Source: Podospora pseudoanserina
Lineage: Eukaryota; Ascomycota; Sordariomycetes; Sordariales; Podosporaceae
Assembly (NCBI RefSeq): GCF_035222485.1
Contig: NC_085920.1
Coordinates: 310,001 to 374,000, forward strand
Direction of reading: 5' to 3'
Length of the DNA: 64,000 nucleotides
Shown here: positions 43,973-54,751 of the stretch, piece after piece
Numbering within the stretch: the stretch's first letter is position 1
Layout: every line of letters starts with the position of its first letter
Translations under genes and position numbers: made by a program
The notes under the pieces: model-generated
Told to the model about the DNA's origin: nothing
Seen by the model: only the letters and a program-made list of their open reading frames with translations
The model's database searches: none

Positions 43973-44209
43973 TGTGTATGGATTGTTGATAAGTAAGATA
44001 TTGTTGAAAGAGAAAAACATGAACACAGAGATTGCTGCCTGAGATGGACCCTGAAGCCCCACCTGGGATTGTCAGCATTTAGCTTGAGGGAACCTGGTCT
44101 TGGCGTTCGGACTCATACCCATGGTTTATTGTAAAAATGCGAATCTGCCGGGAAACCATCCAGTCAAATGAGTTTGAGTATGAGACACCTATTCCCGCCT
44201 GTGTCCCCT

Positions 44210-45025
44210 CTACGCCATCCACCTCCCGAACCACCCCACGGCCTGGTCTTCGCTCCCCTGCCCCCTCTCCTTCTGCTTCGGATCCCCAATATCACCCCTG
44301 ACGGCAAATCCGTGCTTGGCACCTTCATACACCACCACCTCGTGCCTTTCTCTATCCCGCAACATTTTCACCACAGTCTCCATCTTAGCACGCCTTAGAT
44401 ACTGGTCGTCATCTCCGTTTGCGATGCTGAGCGGTGTGTCATCCTTTACCTTGTCAATATCAGCCGGAACGGAGATCAGGGACGGGTGGGCAGTGAATGC
44501 GCAGTTGACCAGAGGTGGGGACATGTGGGTAAGGCGGATTGTGTACAGCCCTCCCCAGCAGAAGCCAGCCACGCCAATTTTGCCTGACGGGCCAAGCTCC
44601 TGTCGAAGGGAATGGAAAAAGGCATTGACTCGGGGAGCAGCGACGGCGTATCGGTTGTAGAGGAGGAACCTGACGAGCTCGGGGACAACACGGACGTAGG
44701 TCCAGATTTTGGTGAACATGTTGGCTGTGGGGAGGGCGTCTGCCAGGATGAGGAACTTCTCGGTGAGTGAGGTTCCTTTGTGAAAGTCGGGAACAACGAC
44801 TGTGCAAGGCACACGCCGTGCGTATGCATCGGCAAGAACGCGGGTGTTTCGCAGCTTCCAGCCGAAGGCGTCGGTGATTATTACGACTGTGCCGAGTGAA
44901 CGGGCACCTTCAGGTGGAAGAGAGACATAGGAAGGCAGGTTGTGGACAGTCTGCTCCGTGCCGACCGGAGTGATGTCTCCACGGAGAGTGCCGGTAAAGC
45001 AGTCTCTACAGAATGGGGCCTGCAT
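44210..45025 (-). CDS. dienelactone hydrolase family protein
   Basis: Single exon, 271 residues. Alpha/beta hydrolase with GFCWGGLY holding the nucleophile Cys, SIANGDDDQYL with the acid, and KHGFAVRGD with the His, the Cys-Asp-His triad of dienelactone hydrolases. TVVIITDAFGWKLRNTRVLADAYA and CTVVVPDFHKGT are family blocks. Usual length. It lies between two divergent HET genes; whether it is connected to them is unknown. Confidence 0.88.
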   Translation of the reverse strand: MQAPFCRDCFTGTLRGDITPVGTEQTVHNLPSYVSLPPEGARSLGTVVIITDAFGWKLRNTRVLADAYARRVPCTVVVPDFHKGTSLTEKFLILADALPTANMFTKIWTYVRVVPELVRFLLYNRYAVAAPRVNAFFHSLRQELGPSGKIGVAGFCWGGLYTIRLTHMSPPLVNCAFTAHPSLISVPADIDKVKDDTPLSIANGDDDQYLRRAKMETVVKMLRDRERHEVVVYEGAKHGFAVRGDIGDPKQKERGQGSEDQAVGWFGRWMA

Positions 45026-45229
45026 CTCGTCATATGATAATTTGAATGAGACACGGTGGAAATAAAAGATTTAGCATGATTGAGGTGGTCAAGGTCATAG
45101 ATATGTCGAGGTCAAAGGCGGGGTAGCTAGACATGACCCACCTGATTGCGACTCAGCTCTCACTCATGCTGCTGCTCTTGGTTGAATGCTCGCCGTGTTC
45201 ACCGAAAACGAACAAAGGCTATCGCGGAG

Positions 45230-47326
45230 ATGACCATGTTCAAAGGCGGTCCGGGGGCATGGGACCCGGTGCATCCGGGTATCTCCAAGATTTACCAGTA
45301 CCGCCCGTTAACACCGAAATGTCAAGAACACGATTACACCATCAGGCTCCTTCATCTCCTTCCGGCCCGAGACAGCGATGCTTCTCTCCGTTGCTGGCTG
45401 ATTGAAAAGGGCTACAGGGACTACTGGGGGATACCCGTCTACCACGACTATCATGCTGTGTCGTACACCTGGGGCGACCCTGTTTTTCCAGAGGCTCTCG
45501 AGGTCCTTCCTAACAGCTTCTCATCTCCCACCGAGTCACTTGGTGTCATCCGCATTACGCAAAATCTTCACTCGGCCTTGAAGCACCTAAGACGGCGCGA
45601 TGTTCCCGTGGTTCTCTGGGTGGATGCTGTATGCATCAACCAGAGCGATGTCACGGAGCGCAACAGCCAAGTGTCCAACATGCCCAACATATACAAGAAG
45701 GCTTCGTCGACAATAGTTTGGCTCGGAGACGAATCCGCTGTTGATGATGCTCGGTTATGCATGAGCTTTTTCGAGAACCTGGGGAGACTTTCGTCAACTT
45801 CTCAAGGCCAGCAGCATTCTACCTCCTGGCGAAAACGATTCGAGATCAACCAGCTCGTGGGAGACTTTCTGGATGAAAACAAGGCTGAAATAGCATTTTT
45901 TCTCGAGAGGCCTTGGTTTCGCCGTCGTTGGATTGTACAAGAAGTCGTTCTGGCCAAAAGTGTGGCCATACACTGCGGACGGTGGAAGATCGACTGGGAC
46001 ACCTTTCACCTCGCCATGTTTGAGCTCTTTGAGAGCGACCAAGGGATATTCACACAAGATCATCGCACAACCATGCGGACAATGACAGGCGTCCGCAATG
46101 GCGGTCGTACCATAACAGCAGTGCGCAACATTGGCGTGGCAGCAAAGAAACAGCTGCCGCTGGACACTCTTGTCGAGTTTGCATCGTTCCTCTGTGCCGA
46201 CCCTCGGGACAGACTTTACGCCCTATATGGTGTCATCAAGCGTTGGTCCCCACGTCAGGTCACGATGCAATTGAGTCAAATCAGCAACATTGATTATTCC
46301 TTGCCGACCGAGACCGTCTTCACGAACTTCGCAGCTGAATTAATGCAGATCAATACGCATGATCTTCAACTGGTGGCGTCCAGGTACTGGATTGTCACCC
46401 ATGTTTTGCAGCTTGCGACAGCGTTCGGTCAACGGGATATGCCGGGTGATCATTTCGGTATCAAGATCCCATCATGGGTGGTGGACTGGACGGGCGATCT
46501 GTGTTTTGAGCCACTGCAACACTCACGAGCGAACGGCGTTGCATTTGAAGCGCTCAGGGGCAATGATGTGGTTCAATTCCTCCCGAACAAAGAACATCCC
46601 TCTCACCTAGTGATGGTCGGCATACCGTTTGACATGGTCACAGCAACCATATCACTTGATATCGCCCCAATGTTACTGACCAATTCGGTCCACAAAGCCA
46701 GAGTATCTTTGAATAAGTTCCTCTCCGAAGTTGCTCGTCACGTCCATGACGATTCTTACAAGCCGACTTCTGAACATCTTGTTACGGCCTTGGCAATTTC
46801 ACTCGTGGCAAATTGGGACCACACTCCCAGCAACTCGTACTTTGCACAAGACCCACGCTTCATCCAAGACTTTCTGGCACAACTACGGAATCAACAGTAT
46901 CATTTGCCTGAAATGTTACATAAATGGCCAGCGTACGTCGAGCTGATGGCTATTACAATGCGAGGACGGTCTCTTTTTCTGACTGCCAAAGGATACATGG
47001 GCATTGCAGCAACAGCAGTCAAGACCAGCGACGTTGTCTCTTTACTGGACGGCCAAAGTGTGCCCTTCATTTTGAGACCGGAGCGAGCCGCAAAATACTC
47101 GGTTTACCATGGTGAACGGGGCGCCGTGGAAGCGCCGGGTTGTTTCGACTATCAGGCCATGAGGTATAGCTATGACATGGCGATGCTCGCGAGCGACCCA
47201 GGCGCATACAACAGCTTTTCTTTAATCAGTGATGCTTATGTGCATGGCCTAATGAAAGGGGAAAGTAATGAGATAATGAAGAAAGATGGCGATGATCTTG
47301 CGCTGAAAATAATATCAATTTCTTGA
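45230..47326 (+). CDS. HET-domain protein 2
   Basis: Single exon, 698 residues from the ATG at 45230; an in-frame upstream ATG at 45146 adds a Cys/Ser-rich stretch that looks non-native. The HET domain begins near residue 75 with YHAVSYTWGDP and has LWVDAVCINQSDVTERNSQVSNMPNIYKKASSTIVWLGDES and RPWFRRRWIVQEVVLA, the canonical blocks. LCADPRDRLYALYGVI follows, as in most HET-only proteins. No NACHT or repeat domain is attached. Part of the HET/NLR island at 41-59 kb and divergent from the hydrolase at 44210-45025. Confidence 0.92.
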   Translation: MTMFKGGPGAWDPVHPGISKIYQYRPLTPKCQEHDYTIRLLHLLPARDSDASLRCWLIEKGYRDYWGIPVYHDYHAVSYTWGDPVFPEALEVLPNSFSSPTESLGVIRITQNLHSALKHLRRRDVPVVLWVDAVCINQSDVTERNSQVSNMPNIYKKASSTIVWLGDESAVDDARLCMSFFENLGRLSSTSQGQQHSTSWRKRFEINQLVGDFLDENKAEIAFFLERPWFRRRWIVQEVVLAKSVAIHCGRWKIDWDTFHLAMFELFESDQGIFTQDHRTTMRTMTGVRNGGRTITAVRNIGVAAKKQLPLDTLVEFASFLCADPRDRLYALYGVIKRWSPRQVTMQLSQISNIDYSLPTETVFTNFAAELMQINTHDLQLVASRYWIVTHVLQLATAFGQRDMPGDHFGIKIPSWVVDWTGDLCFEPLQHSRANGVAFEALRGNDVVQFLPNKEHPSHLVMVGIPFDMVTATISLDIAPMLLTNSVHKARVSLNKFLSEVARHVHDDSYKPTSEHLVTALAISLVANWDHTPSNSYFAQDPRFIQDFLAQLRNQQYHLPEMLHKWPAYVELMAITMRGRSLFLTAKGYMGIAATAVKTSDVVSLLDGQSVPFILRPERAAKYSVYHGERGAVEAPGCFDYQAMRYSYDMAMLASDPGAYNSFSLISDAYVHGLMKGESNEIMKKDGDDLALKIISIS

Positions 47327-47412
47327 TAGAGACCATATTGAATCATCTTCTATCAATAACCTCACGACAACCACCCCTCCTGTCGAGAATCTAGAATTTG
47401 TCAGTCAGGTCT

Positions 47413-48067
47413 CTAGTTCCAAGTCACCTGGGCCCACAGTGAACCAACCTTCTTTTGATTTTCCCAATCGACATCTTGCTTTATCATATCCGGTAGATAA
47501 ACCATTCCTCCTGGTGGCCCCGCGAAGCCATATTTCTCCTTTAACTTGTGCAGCGTGATTGGCGTTTCCAGTTCATACACCGTCAAATTTTCATCTGCGT
47601 ATTGCCCCCATTTCCATGCTGGGATATCCAGAACCAGTCTTTCATTCTCTGATTTGTGCTTTCTCACAGTCACGCTGTCACCTGTGGCTCGCAAAAGTTG
47701 GTCCTGAGCATGGTCACCATCCTCCACTTTCCTCCTGTCGAATTTGCTCGTCGACCTCCGCCTGCTCCTCGACATGAGTTACCTCTGGTGTTTCGTCTCC
47801 ATTTTCCAGGTTTTCCCTCTTCAGCAGCTCTCTCCTTGTCACTGGCTGAGCGATCTCCCCGACGTGAGCAATTGCTGAAATTGGAGTAACTCGATAGAAC
47901 CAAGCCCTCTTGACAGTGTCCGCCATTCTGTATTTGCGAAACTCGTAGCGCTTTGTTTCTTCCAAGATCTGGGTCATGTAGGGCTCGCGCATGGGGAGGA
48001 TGACGTCTTGCTTGGGTGCTTCTGTGGTTGCATTTTGCATTGAGGGTCTTTTTCGCTTTAGTGGCAC
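47413..48067 (-). CDS. PUA/ASCH-like domain protein
   Basis: Two blocks on the minus strand. Block 1 from the ATG at 48067 reads MPLKRKRPSMQN, then DVILPMREPYMTQILEETKRYEFRKYRM and WFYRVTPISAIAHVGEIAQPVTRREL, which resembles the beta-barrel core of PUA/ASCH-like RNA- or modified-base-binding domains. Block 2, ending at 47413, reads LTVYELETPITLHKLKEKYGFAGPPGGMVYLPDMI. They must be joined across about 47690-47775 by an intron or a frame change I could not resolve. A pogo-type transposon is inserted about 120 bases upstream of the ATG (TA at 48188), in the likely promoter, so expression may be altered. Confidence 0.6.
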
Positions 48068-48189
48068 GTTGGTGTCTCTTTACCTTCCGGAAGTTGCCGT
48101 TGACCATGAAAGAAAACTCAACAAGAATATCATATTTATCTTTCCATGAGTCGTGCTGAAACAAAACAGCTGGAACTTTCTTTGAGATA

Positions 48190-48235
48190 ACGTACATTAT
48201 AAGCGAGTGCACCATATAAGCGAGTGCACCACTTT
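48190..48235 (+). repeat. left terminal inverted repeat of the pogo element
   Basis: Starts ACGTACATTATAAGCG. The inner half repeats the 17-base word TATAAGCGAGTGCACCA. Perfect complement of 50005-50050. Confidence 0.95.
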
Positions 48236-48272
48236 CCACCACCCTACGAATACTATCCTCAATTACACCACA

Positions 48273-49950
48273 TCAGCACAAGGAATTAACTATAATTACA
48301 TCAGAAACAGCTGAATCTGAGGCATCTGCAGCTTCCTGGCAAGTGCGCGCATTATGGCCAGGCTTGCCGCACACACTACAGCACTGAACCTTCGTACGAG
48401 CCCCCTGCATTACTACTATCCGGCTGCGTTTCTTGCACTCCCTCCTTATCCACGGCCTTCTGATCCAATAGATCCTGTGCCTCTTGTATAGTAAGTGACC
48501 CTCCAAGCCTTACACGTGTTTTTTTAGCTCTCCGGCGCTTGCTTAGTGCCTCATTGGCCTTACGGAGCGAAGAGACCTCTACACGAAGGAGAGCCACCTG
48601 GTGCATTATAGCCGTTGTACCCTTAGTAAGCTGGTCTACCGCAGCTAGCATTGAAGTTGGGGAGCTATTTTGATGGTTAGTAATACGAGTCTTAATAAGC
48701 GTTGATTGTGAATTGGCTTCTCGAGGGTTGTATGGTGTCTAGGAGACCCAAGGTTGTGCAGTGCCGGGCCGTGAGTTTGGAGGTGTTGGCGTACGAAGCT
48801 TCACATCCAGCTTAAAAAGCACCCTCTCTAGATCGTACGGTATAAGGCTAGCGCCCGCAAAGCCACCCTATATATTCTTCTCTGTTATAGAGACGAAGAA
48901 GGCCTCGCGGAAGGCACAGAGGAACTCGAGCTTGCTTATATAGTTAATATGCATACGTATTAAGTCTTCGATCTGGCGACCGTACGCCTGTTTTAGCGGC
49001 CCAAAGCAGCTAATATCGAGTGGCTGGAGGAGGTAGGAGGAGTGTGGAGGCATACAAAGCGTAATAATGTTATTCTGCTGGCAGTAGCGCTCGAATTCGG
49101 TCGAGTGGTAGCTTTCGTGGCCATCGAGGATCAATAACCGGTATTTACCTTTTATACGGGACGCTATATAATAGTCGAAGTGCTTGATCTAATCTAGGCC
49201 TACCGGATTGGTAGTCTATCCATTATCGGTGGTTGCGATACGCCAGGTGGACAGTAAATTGCATTCGGTATACCAGTTGGCAAGGTAATACTGTGCGGCC
49301 AAGATAATGAAGGGAGGGATAGCCCAGCCGAGGGCATTAACTCCCTAGATCACCGTTGCCCATTCGCGGTTGCCAGGCTGGGCCAGTTTTACCTTGCTAA
49401 GGCCGTCCGAGGTCGTAACTACCATACCCGCGAAGATAATACCCATCATAAACCCAGTCTCGTCGAAATTATAGATATCGTTATCTATAATACCGTACTT
49501 AGCCTTAGTATTCCGTATAAGCGTAAACCACTCGGCAATAACCTTTAGATCCTCGCACTTAGCCCTCTGGTAGTCGTATCTACGCGTAAAACGCGTACGG
49601 AGCTATAGCTGGCGTTTAACGAAGTTGTATGCCCAGAGCTTGCTAACAGGGGGCGCGTCGCGTACGCGTAGCAGTTGGTTGGCCATATCTTCCACACCAC
49701 GTAATCTTGGTGGAAAAGCTCGCGCACATAGCTCAATGATGTATTGAACAATAGCATCCTCTTCGGATTAAGTAAGCTTCTTCGATTTAGGCGTAATATC
49801 GCGTCGTGCAGGCCGGCCAGCGCGTCGTCGTAAGAGAGTCGTATGGTGGACGTTGTAGATCTTTCCTGCGGCTCGGAGGCTGAGATTTTTATCTTTTTCA
49901 AGAGCTTCGAGGGCTAAGATCACCCTGGCTTCCTTTAAAGTAGAAGGCAT
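48273..49950 (-). pseudogene. pogo/Fot1-type transposase, interrupted
   Basis: From the ATG at 49950 (MPSTLKEARVILALEALEK) one frame runs to about 48376. It has a psq-type helix-turn-helix (LSLRAAGKIYNVHHTTLLRR), then the DDE_1 catalytic blocks YNFDETGFMMG, LLILDGHESYHSTEF and LLQPLDISCFGPLK, which supply the three acidic residues. The C-terminus has a coiled helix (ALLRVEVSSLRKANEALSKRRRAK). The frame contains about seven in-frame stops, several at positions where Trp or Gln is expected, which suggests RIP. One frame change near 48376 precedes a zinc-knuckle segment CCSVCGKPGHNARTC. There are no large deletions. Confidence 0.88.
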
Positions 49951-50004
49951 ATTGGGTTGTGTAGAAAAAGTCGATGTTGGGTGGAAGGATAGTGCGTCGC
50001 TTAA

Positions 50005-50050
50005 AAAGTGGTGCACTCGCTTATATGGTGCACTCGCTTATAATGTACGT
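50005..50050 (-). repeat. right terminal inverted repeat of the pogo element
   Basis: Perfect inverted copy of 48190-48235, ending AATGTACGT next to the TA target duplication. Confidence 0.95.
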
Positions 50051-50052
50051 TA

Positions 50053-50452
50053 GTGGTTTATGTTTATGGGGTCGGGTTAGGGTTGGGTGTTACTGGAGCA
50101 ACAAGGGGCCTCAGGGGTAATCATTTGGTTATAGGGACTGCAACATGCCAACATCTCATCAAATCTGAAGAAAACCCGACATTGGCGTGCCTATGAAAAG
50201 GGAACTGGTTGTGACAGTGGCCTCTTCAGAATCGAAATGGTAATGTAGTTAATGTAGTGTGCCGACTCCACTGCCTACTCCCTGCCCAGTCGACTGCTGT
50301 GGGCCTTGGGCCTTTGTCAGGCAGGAATGATTGGGCCTTCTTGCGCAGGCAGTCACGGCAGTCACATCCATTGAGCCTCCCGAAATTCCATTGAGCCTCC
50401 CCCGCGTCGGTTGTCGGATGTGTCCGTGTCACTCACCTGGCAAAAATACCAA
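50053..50452. other. intergenic between transposon and NACHT gene
   Basis: About 400 bases, presumably the NACHT gene promoter. No repeat or RNA gene is recognised. Confidence 0.45.
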
Positions 50453-52931
50453 ATGGCAGACCCTTTATCCATTGGGGCGAGTGTCTTGGCTTTCATTGGC
50501 CTGGCAGATCGCATCATCCGCCTCAGCAAGTTTTGCATCGACGGGCTCAAAGATGCGCCCAGCGACATTCGCATGATCCATGGCGAGGTATCATCCCTCA
50601 GGGCAATCATTGACGTTCTGGCCGAATCAAAAGCTCCATCATTTTTGGAAAACAACGCCGCTCTCCTCAGCTGCCATCGTTGTCTCTCCGACCTGGAAAC
50701 TCTGCTTCCCACCGATGCGGGTGTTGGCCTTCCCCGCCGCCGCCTTACCATTGCAGAGCTCGCTTGGCCCTTGAAGCAATCAAAGGCTAGGAAGACTCTG
50801 GTTGAGCTCTCGCAACACAAGGCTACCCTCCTCCTGATTATATCAGGTGATGTACTGTAAGTTAAATCAGCTTACCCCCCAAACACCCAGTTTCTGATGC
50901 GCAAATGCCATCTTCCAGGCATGAGTTGCGCGCCATCAAGACAACGCTGCACGAGATTCAAAATAATGTCACTGGTTGGTCCTCCTCGTTATTCCAGACT
51001 TCCTCGGGTCCCCTCTGATCAGTCCCTTCTCCAGAATCCGAGCGTCGTAGCATTCAGACTTGGCTGGAGCAGACGAATCCGTCACGGCTTCACAATGCTG
51101 CCATCAGTAAACACGAACCAGAGACATGCGCATGGCTGACACGCTCTGATGGATGGAGATTGTGGACGTCCTCGACATCTCCTTATCGAATGCTCTGGAT
51201 TTACGGAATACCTGGTGCTGGCAAGACGGTATTGGCCTCCTTTGCCATCGAAAAGATCAGGCTCCTTTGCGAAGGCGCCACGAACTACGTTTACGCTTAT
51301 TACTATTGTCATTACTACAACGCCCAAGACGAGGCTATACCACTGCTGAGATGGGTAGTCGCCCAGGTTTCTCGACAACTCGGCTGGGCTCCTGTCGAGC
51401 TCAAACGCCTCCATGACAGAGGTTGTGAGCCAACCGTCCCAGAGCTACAACACATTCTTGAACTTGCCCTGGCACGACTGGAACGGTTATTCATTATTGT
51501 CGATGCAGTTGATGAAAGCATGCCGAGGGACGAGATAATACGTCTACTTGCGACAATATCTCTCGACGCCCGATTCTACAAGGTCCGCATCCTTGCAACG
51601 AGTCGCCACTACGGTGACATCGAGCGCTTCTTTTCGGCCGTATCATCATCCATCTCCATGAAAAACCCGTATGTCGATTCCGATATTCAACGTCACATTC
51701 GTGCAAGGTTTCAGTCTAGCATGCGCCTTCGGCGATGGCAGAACTCTTTCCAAGCAATCGAGGAGGCATTGGTGTCGGGAGCAAACGGCATGTATGTTAT
51801 CTCCCATTGGTCTACTCTGGTTGAGCTTTCTGACTCGCTATTAACAGGTTTCGCTGGGTGGACTGTCAACTGCACAGCATTGAGCGTCTTGGGGACAAGA
51901 CAAAACTCGCATCCGTCTTGCAAGATCTTCCTCGTGACCTGACCGAGTCGTACATCAGGATATTCGAGGCCATCCCCGAGGTCGACCAGCCGTTTATAAA
52001 ACGGATCCTTCTGTGGGTATATGGGGACTCCAGGACACATTGGGATGGTCGAGGTATCAATGGAAAGCTGTTGCTAGAGGCAGTTTCCTTCGACCTGTAC
52101 GGCATCAAGGACAATGCCTTCGATTGGGCATACCTGCAAGATCTTTGTGGCTGCCTCATAGCAGTGAGGAACGAACTTTCGAACCCAGGGGTTACTGATG
52201 GTGACAGTTTCGATGACGGGGCCAGTTGCTGGGTCACCCTTGCACATTACACTGTCTGGGAGTTCCTCAGTTCCTACCACATCCTGTCGACGCCTGTTTC
52301 AGCATTTGCAACATCTACCGAAGTTGCTGAGCGGCAGTATGCGGTCAGCATCCTTCGCAACGCCCTGGCAGCGCGTCCCGAAGACCCAGGAACACATTGG
52401 CGGCGCGACCGCGAGGCGTATTGTCTAGTTGTGGGATGCATGTTCTTGGGCTCACCATGGCTCCAAACCTCCGAGGACCTAGACCTGTTCTATCACTTCA
52501 TAAACCCTCAGAACCCTCATTACCGCCGATTTGGCCCGATACAGGCACGTGCGCTGCGCGGCGAGGAAGATTTCTCTTCTCACTGCTTTTTTATTCTGGC
52601 AATTCCTAGCCAGTTTCGAGTTCCTGAACAAGCCTTCGAAAGGGAGAATAACGCAGAAGTGGTTCTGAATGCCCACCTACTTAAGAATTGGCTTTATGTG
52701 GGCGCTGGGCGCTCCCTAGAGCTGCCAGCTATTGGTCGCTTGTCGCAAGATGAAGTTTGGGAGCTAGGAAAACACCAGGTTGCCGGTCACTTCATTAGAC
52801 TGAATAAGTCAGGAGAAGTACAAGAAATTGGTTTCGATGGGAGGGTCTGGGATATTACGTCTCCGCCAACTCGAAGATTACGTGCCTCGTCGCTCGATCC
52901 CAGAGCCGGATCGCCAGCCCTGGTTCCGTAA
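50453..52931 (+). CDS. NACHT-domain NLR protein without C-terminal repeats
   Basis: Four exons, 50453-50856, 50919-50974, 51035-51791 and 51848-52931, all in phase, giving 766 residues. The N-terminus MADPLSIGASVLAFIGLADRIIRLSKF is the common fungal NLR N-terminal helical domain. NACHT: P-loop IYGIPGAGKTVLAS near residue 210, Walker B LFIIVDAVDES near 305, and ILATSRH. After it come LASVLQDLPRDLTESYIRIFEAI and VTLAHYTVWEFLSSYHI, the winged-helix-like part seen in fungal NLRs. The protein then ends with no ankyrin, WD40 or TPR array. Such proteins normally sense through C-terminal repeats, so this may be a shortened or adaptor-type member. It lies 1.8 kb upstream of the HET-NACHT-WD40 gene on the same strand. 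Confidence 0.88.
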
Positions 52932-54751
52932 AATGAGAGCATCCAGACTGTCATTTCCAAGGAATTCCGATACAGATTTCGGATGACATACTGCCAAAAA
53001 CTGAGGAAGATTTCTCTCCCTATCTTCTACATTCACACCCCTCAGTCTTCCAATGAACTTGAAGCATATAACCGCCGACAGAAAATAGAAGTCGAAAATA
53101 AAAGGGCTGTAGAAAATAGAGGTACTTCGGTACATCCAGCTTGCATTTTCAGGCTCTCAGGCGGAATGATGATGAAGCATAGCTCTTTGTATAACTGGAC
53201 ATTTACCACTCGGATCTTCGAAGCCGAAATCAAAATCATATGTGTGCTATCGTAAGGAATACGTTTTGCTGAGGATTTAGCAGAGAGACTGGATCGCGTT
53301 TGGATGTCCGTGTACGTTTGCGCTGGACTTGGCTCATTACTGCGGCACAGCCCAGGCCCTCACCTTAGGTATATAGTCGTTTGCTCCCCCCCAGCCTACC
53401 CGCAAATCTCGGGTCTTGGGGTTTTCAATATCGGGCCGATATACTATAATCCTGTAAGATCTCGAGGGCTTTTGGGAAACCGGCGGTAGGACGGACCAGC
53501 CCCTTCTCAAGTGCGTGCTATTTATCCTAGTTTAGCAGCCCCCTTCACTCGCCTATCCAGTATACACTTCCTACTTACTCGTACTGTATTCTAATCCTAC
53601 TATCAGCTCAATATACCCTGAATAGTATTGTTCGGCCTATCTTTTCGTAGAGCCAATTATAGATTTAGTACCGACGACTTCCTAACTCGTAATATGGTCT
53701 GGATAGCCCCATTATATATCTATATCTAAATTAACGTAGCTAACAAACCCATTTAAAACTTATTAAGGAATAGGGCGTTGTTAAAGGCGATATGGCAGGC
53801 ATCCTATCTCGACTATAACGCTATAGCTATTTGAGAAGAACGGCAACAGCATTATTACCTCGGTCAACTGAAAAGCAGGCGAGTACAATGCCAATTGCTA
53901 CTTCCAACAGAAACGTGGAGGCGAAATGGCTTTTTGTAGTGGACTTAGTATAGAGTCCTGAGTATGTTACCTCCTTCAGTGTAGTCAATATAGTTTGGCA
54001 AGACACTTATATTAAGTTTGTAATGCTTCCGGTTATCTAAATCCCGCCAGCAATAAGTCCCTTGGCAGGGAGAACCGGTGTACCGTATAAGACTAGAGAC
54101 TTCTTTCTAGATAGTTATTAGACCTGCAAATTCTTGTTCTTTAAGGAGCTCCGCCCTCTTTACAAGTGTAGCCGTCGCCCCTCCTCATCTCGTAGCCTGC
54201 TGCGTCCTTACGGTAATCTGTTGTGTAGTCTCCTTGTAAAATGAACGAGACGCCGATCCTCAGCCGCCTCAAACTTTCAAGAAACATTACGATTTTATGG
54301 ACAGTGCATTCGTGGCACCGGCTAGCATACGGACGCGCCAAAACGGCGGCCTCCAAAGGGACATCTTCATGCACGCCAGCGAAACACCGCCAATAACGAT
54401 GCTTCCAGTTTGCGCAGTTGGCGCCAGCCGCTTGGGCGCCAACGCCAGCAAAATGCCTGATGTGCGGGGTTGGCAATCTGGGCAGGACAGCACCTCAACC
54501 TTGGAGACAGCAGCAACAACAACCACCTTTGAGCTGCAACAATCGAACCCACTGAGATTTGCGCTACGTAGCTCAACATTTACTCACGGTAGGTGATTCT
54601 GATCTATGTCTGAGAGCTTACCCTGGTTTCAGCTACTGATTTGTTGAGCCTACTAGTTTCGTCCATCCCCCCGGCCCACCTGCTCGCCTTTTCCCGCTGT
54701 CGGACAGTCATACGAGTAGCTACGAAAGCTAAGCTCGGCGGTTTTTCAACA
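52932..54751. other. 1.8 kb gap with decayed AT-rich repeat
   Basis: From about 53350 to 54130 the sequence turns AT-rich with TATA/TAGTA words and no open frames, like a RIP-mutated repeat. It begins with a GC-richer word, AATCTCGGGTCTTGG, near 53404. From 54300 composition returns to normal; this part is probably the promoter of the HET-NACHT-WD40 gene. No gene supported. Confidence 0.5.

Larger units (their letters stand above)
48190..50050 (-). mobile_element. pogo/Fot1-like DNA transposon with perfect 46-bp TIRs
   Basis: 1861-bp element bounded by TA dinucleotides (48188-48189 and 50051-50052), the Tc1/mariner target duplication. Inverted repeats 48190-48235 and 50005-50050 are identical over 46 bp, and each contains the word TATAAGCGAGTGCACCA twice. 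It holds one transposase gene on the minus strand. The inverted repeats are undamaged although the transposase has several stops, so the copy may still be movable by another transposase. Confidence 0.93.

Noticed and set aside
54141-54596. Overlapping frames on both strands just upstream of the HNWD gene
   Set aside because: GC-rich promoter-like DNA with open frames in several phases; none continues into a domain.
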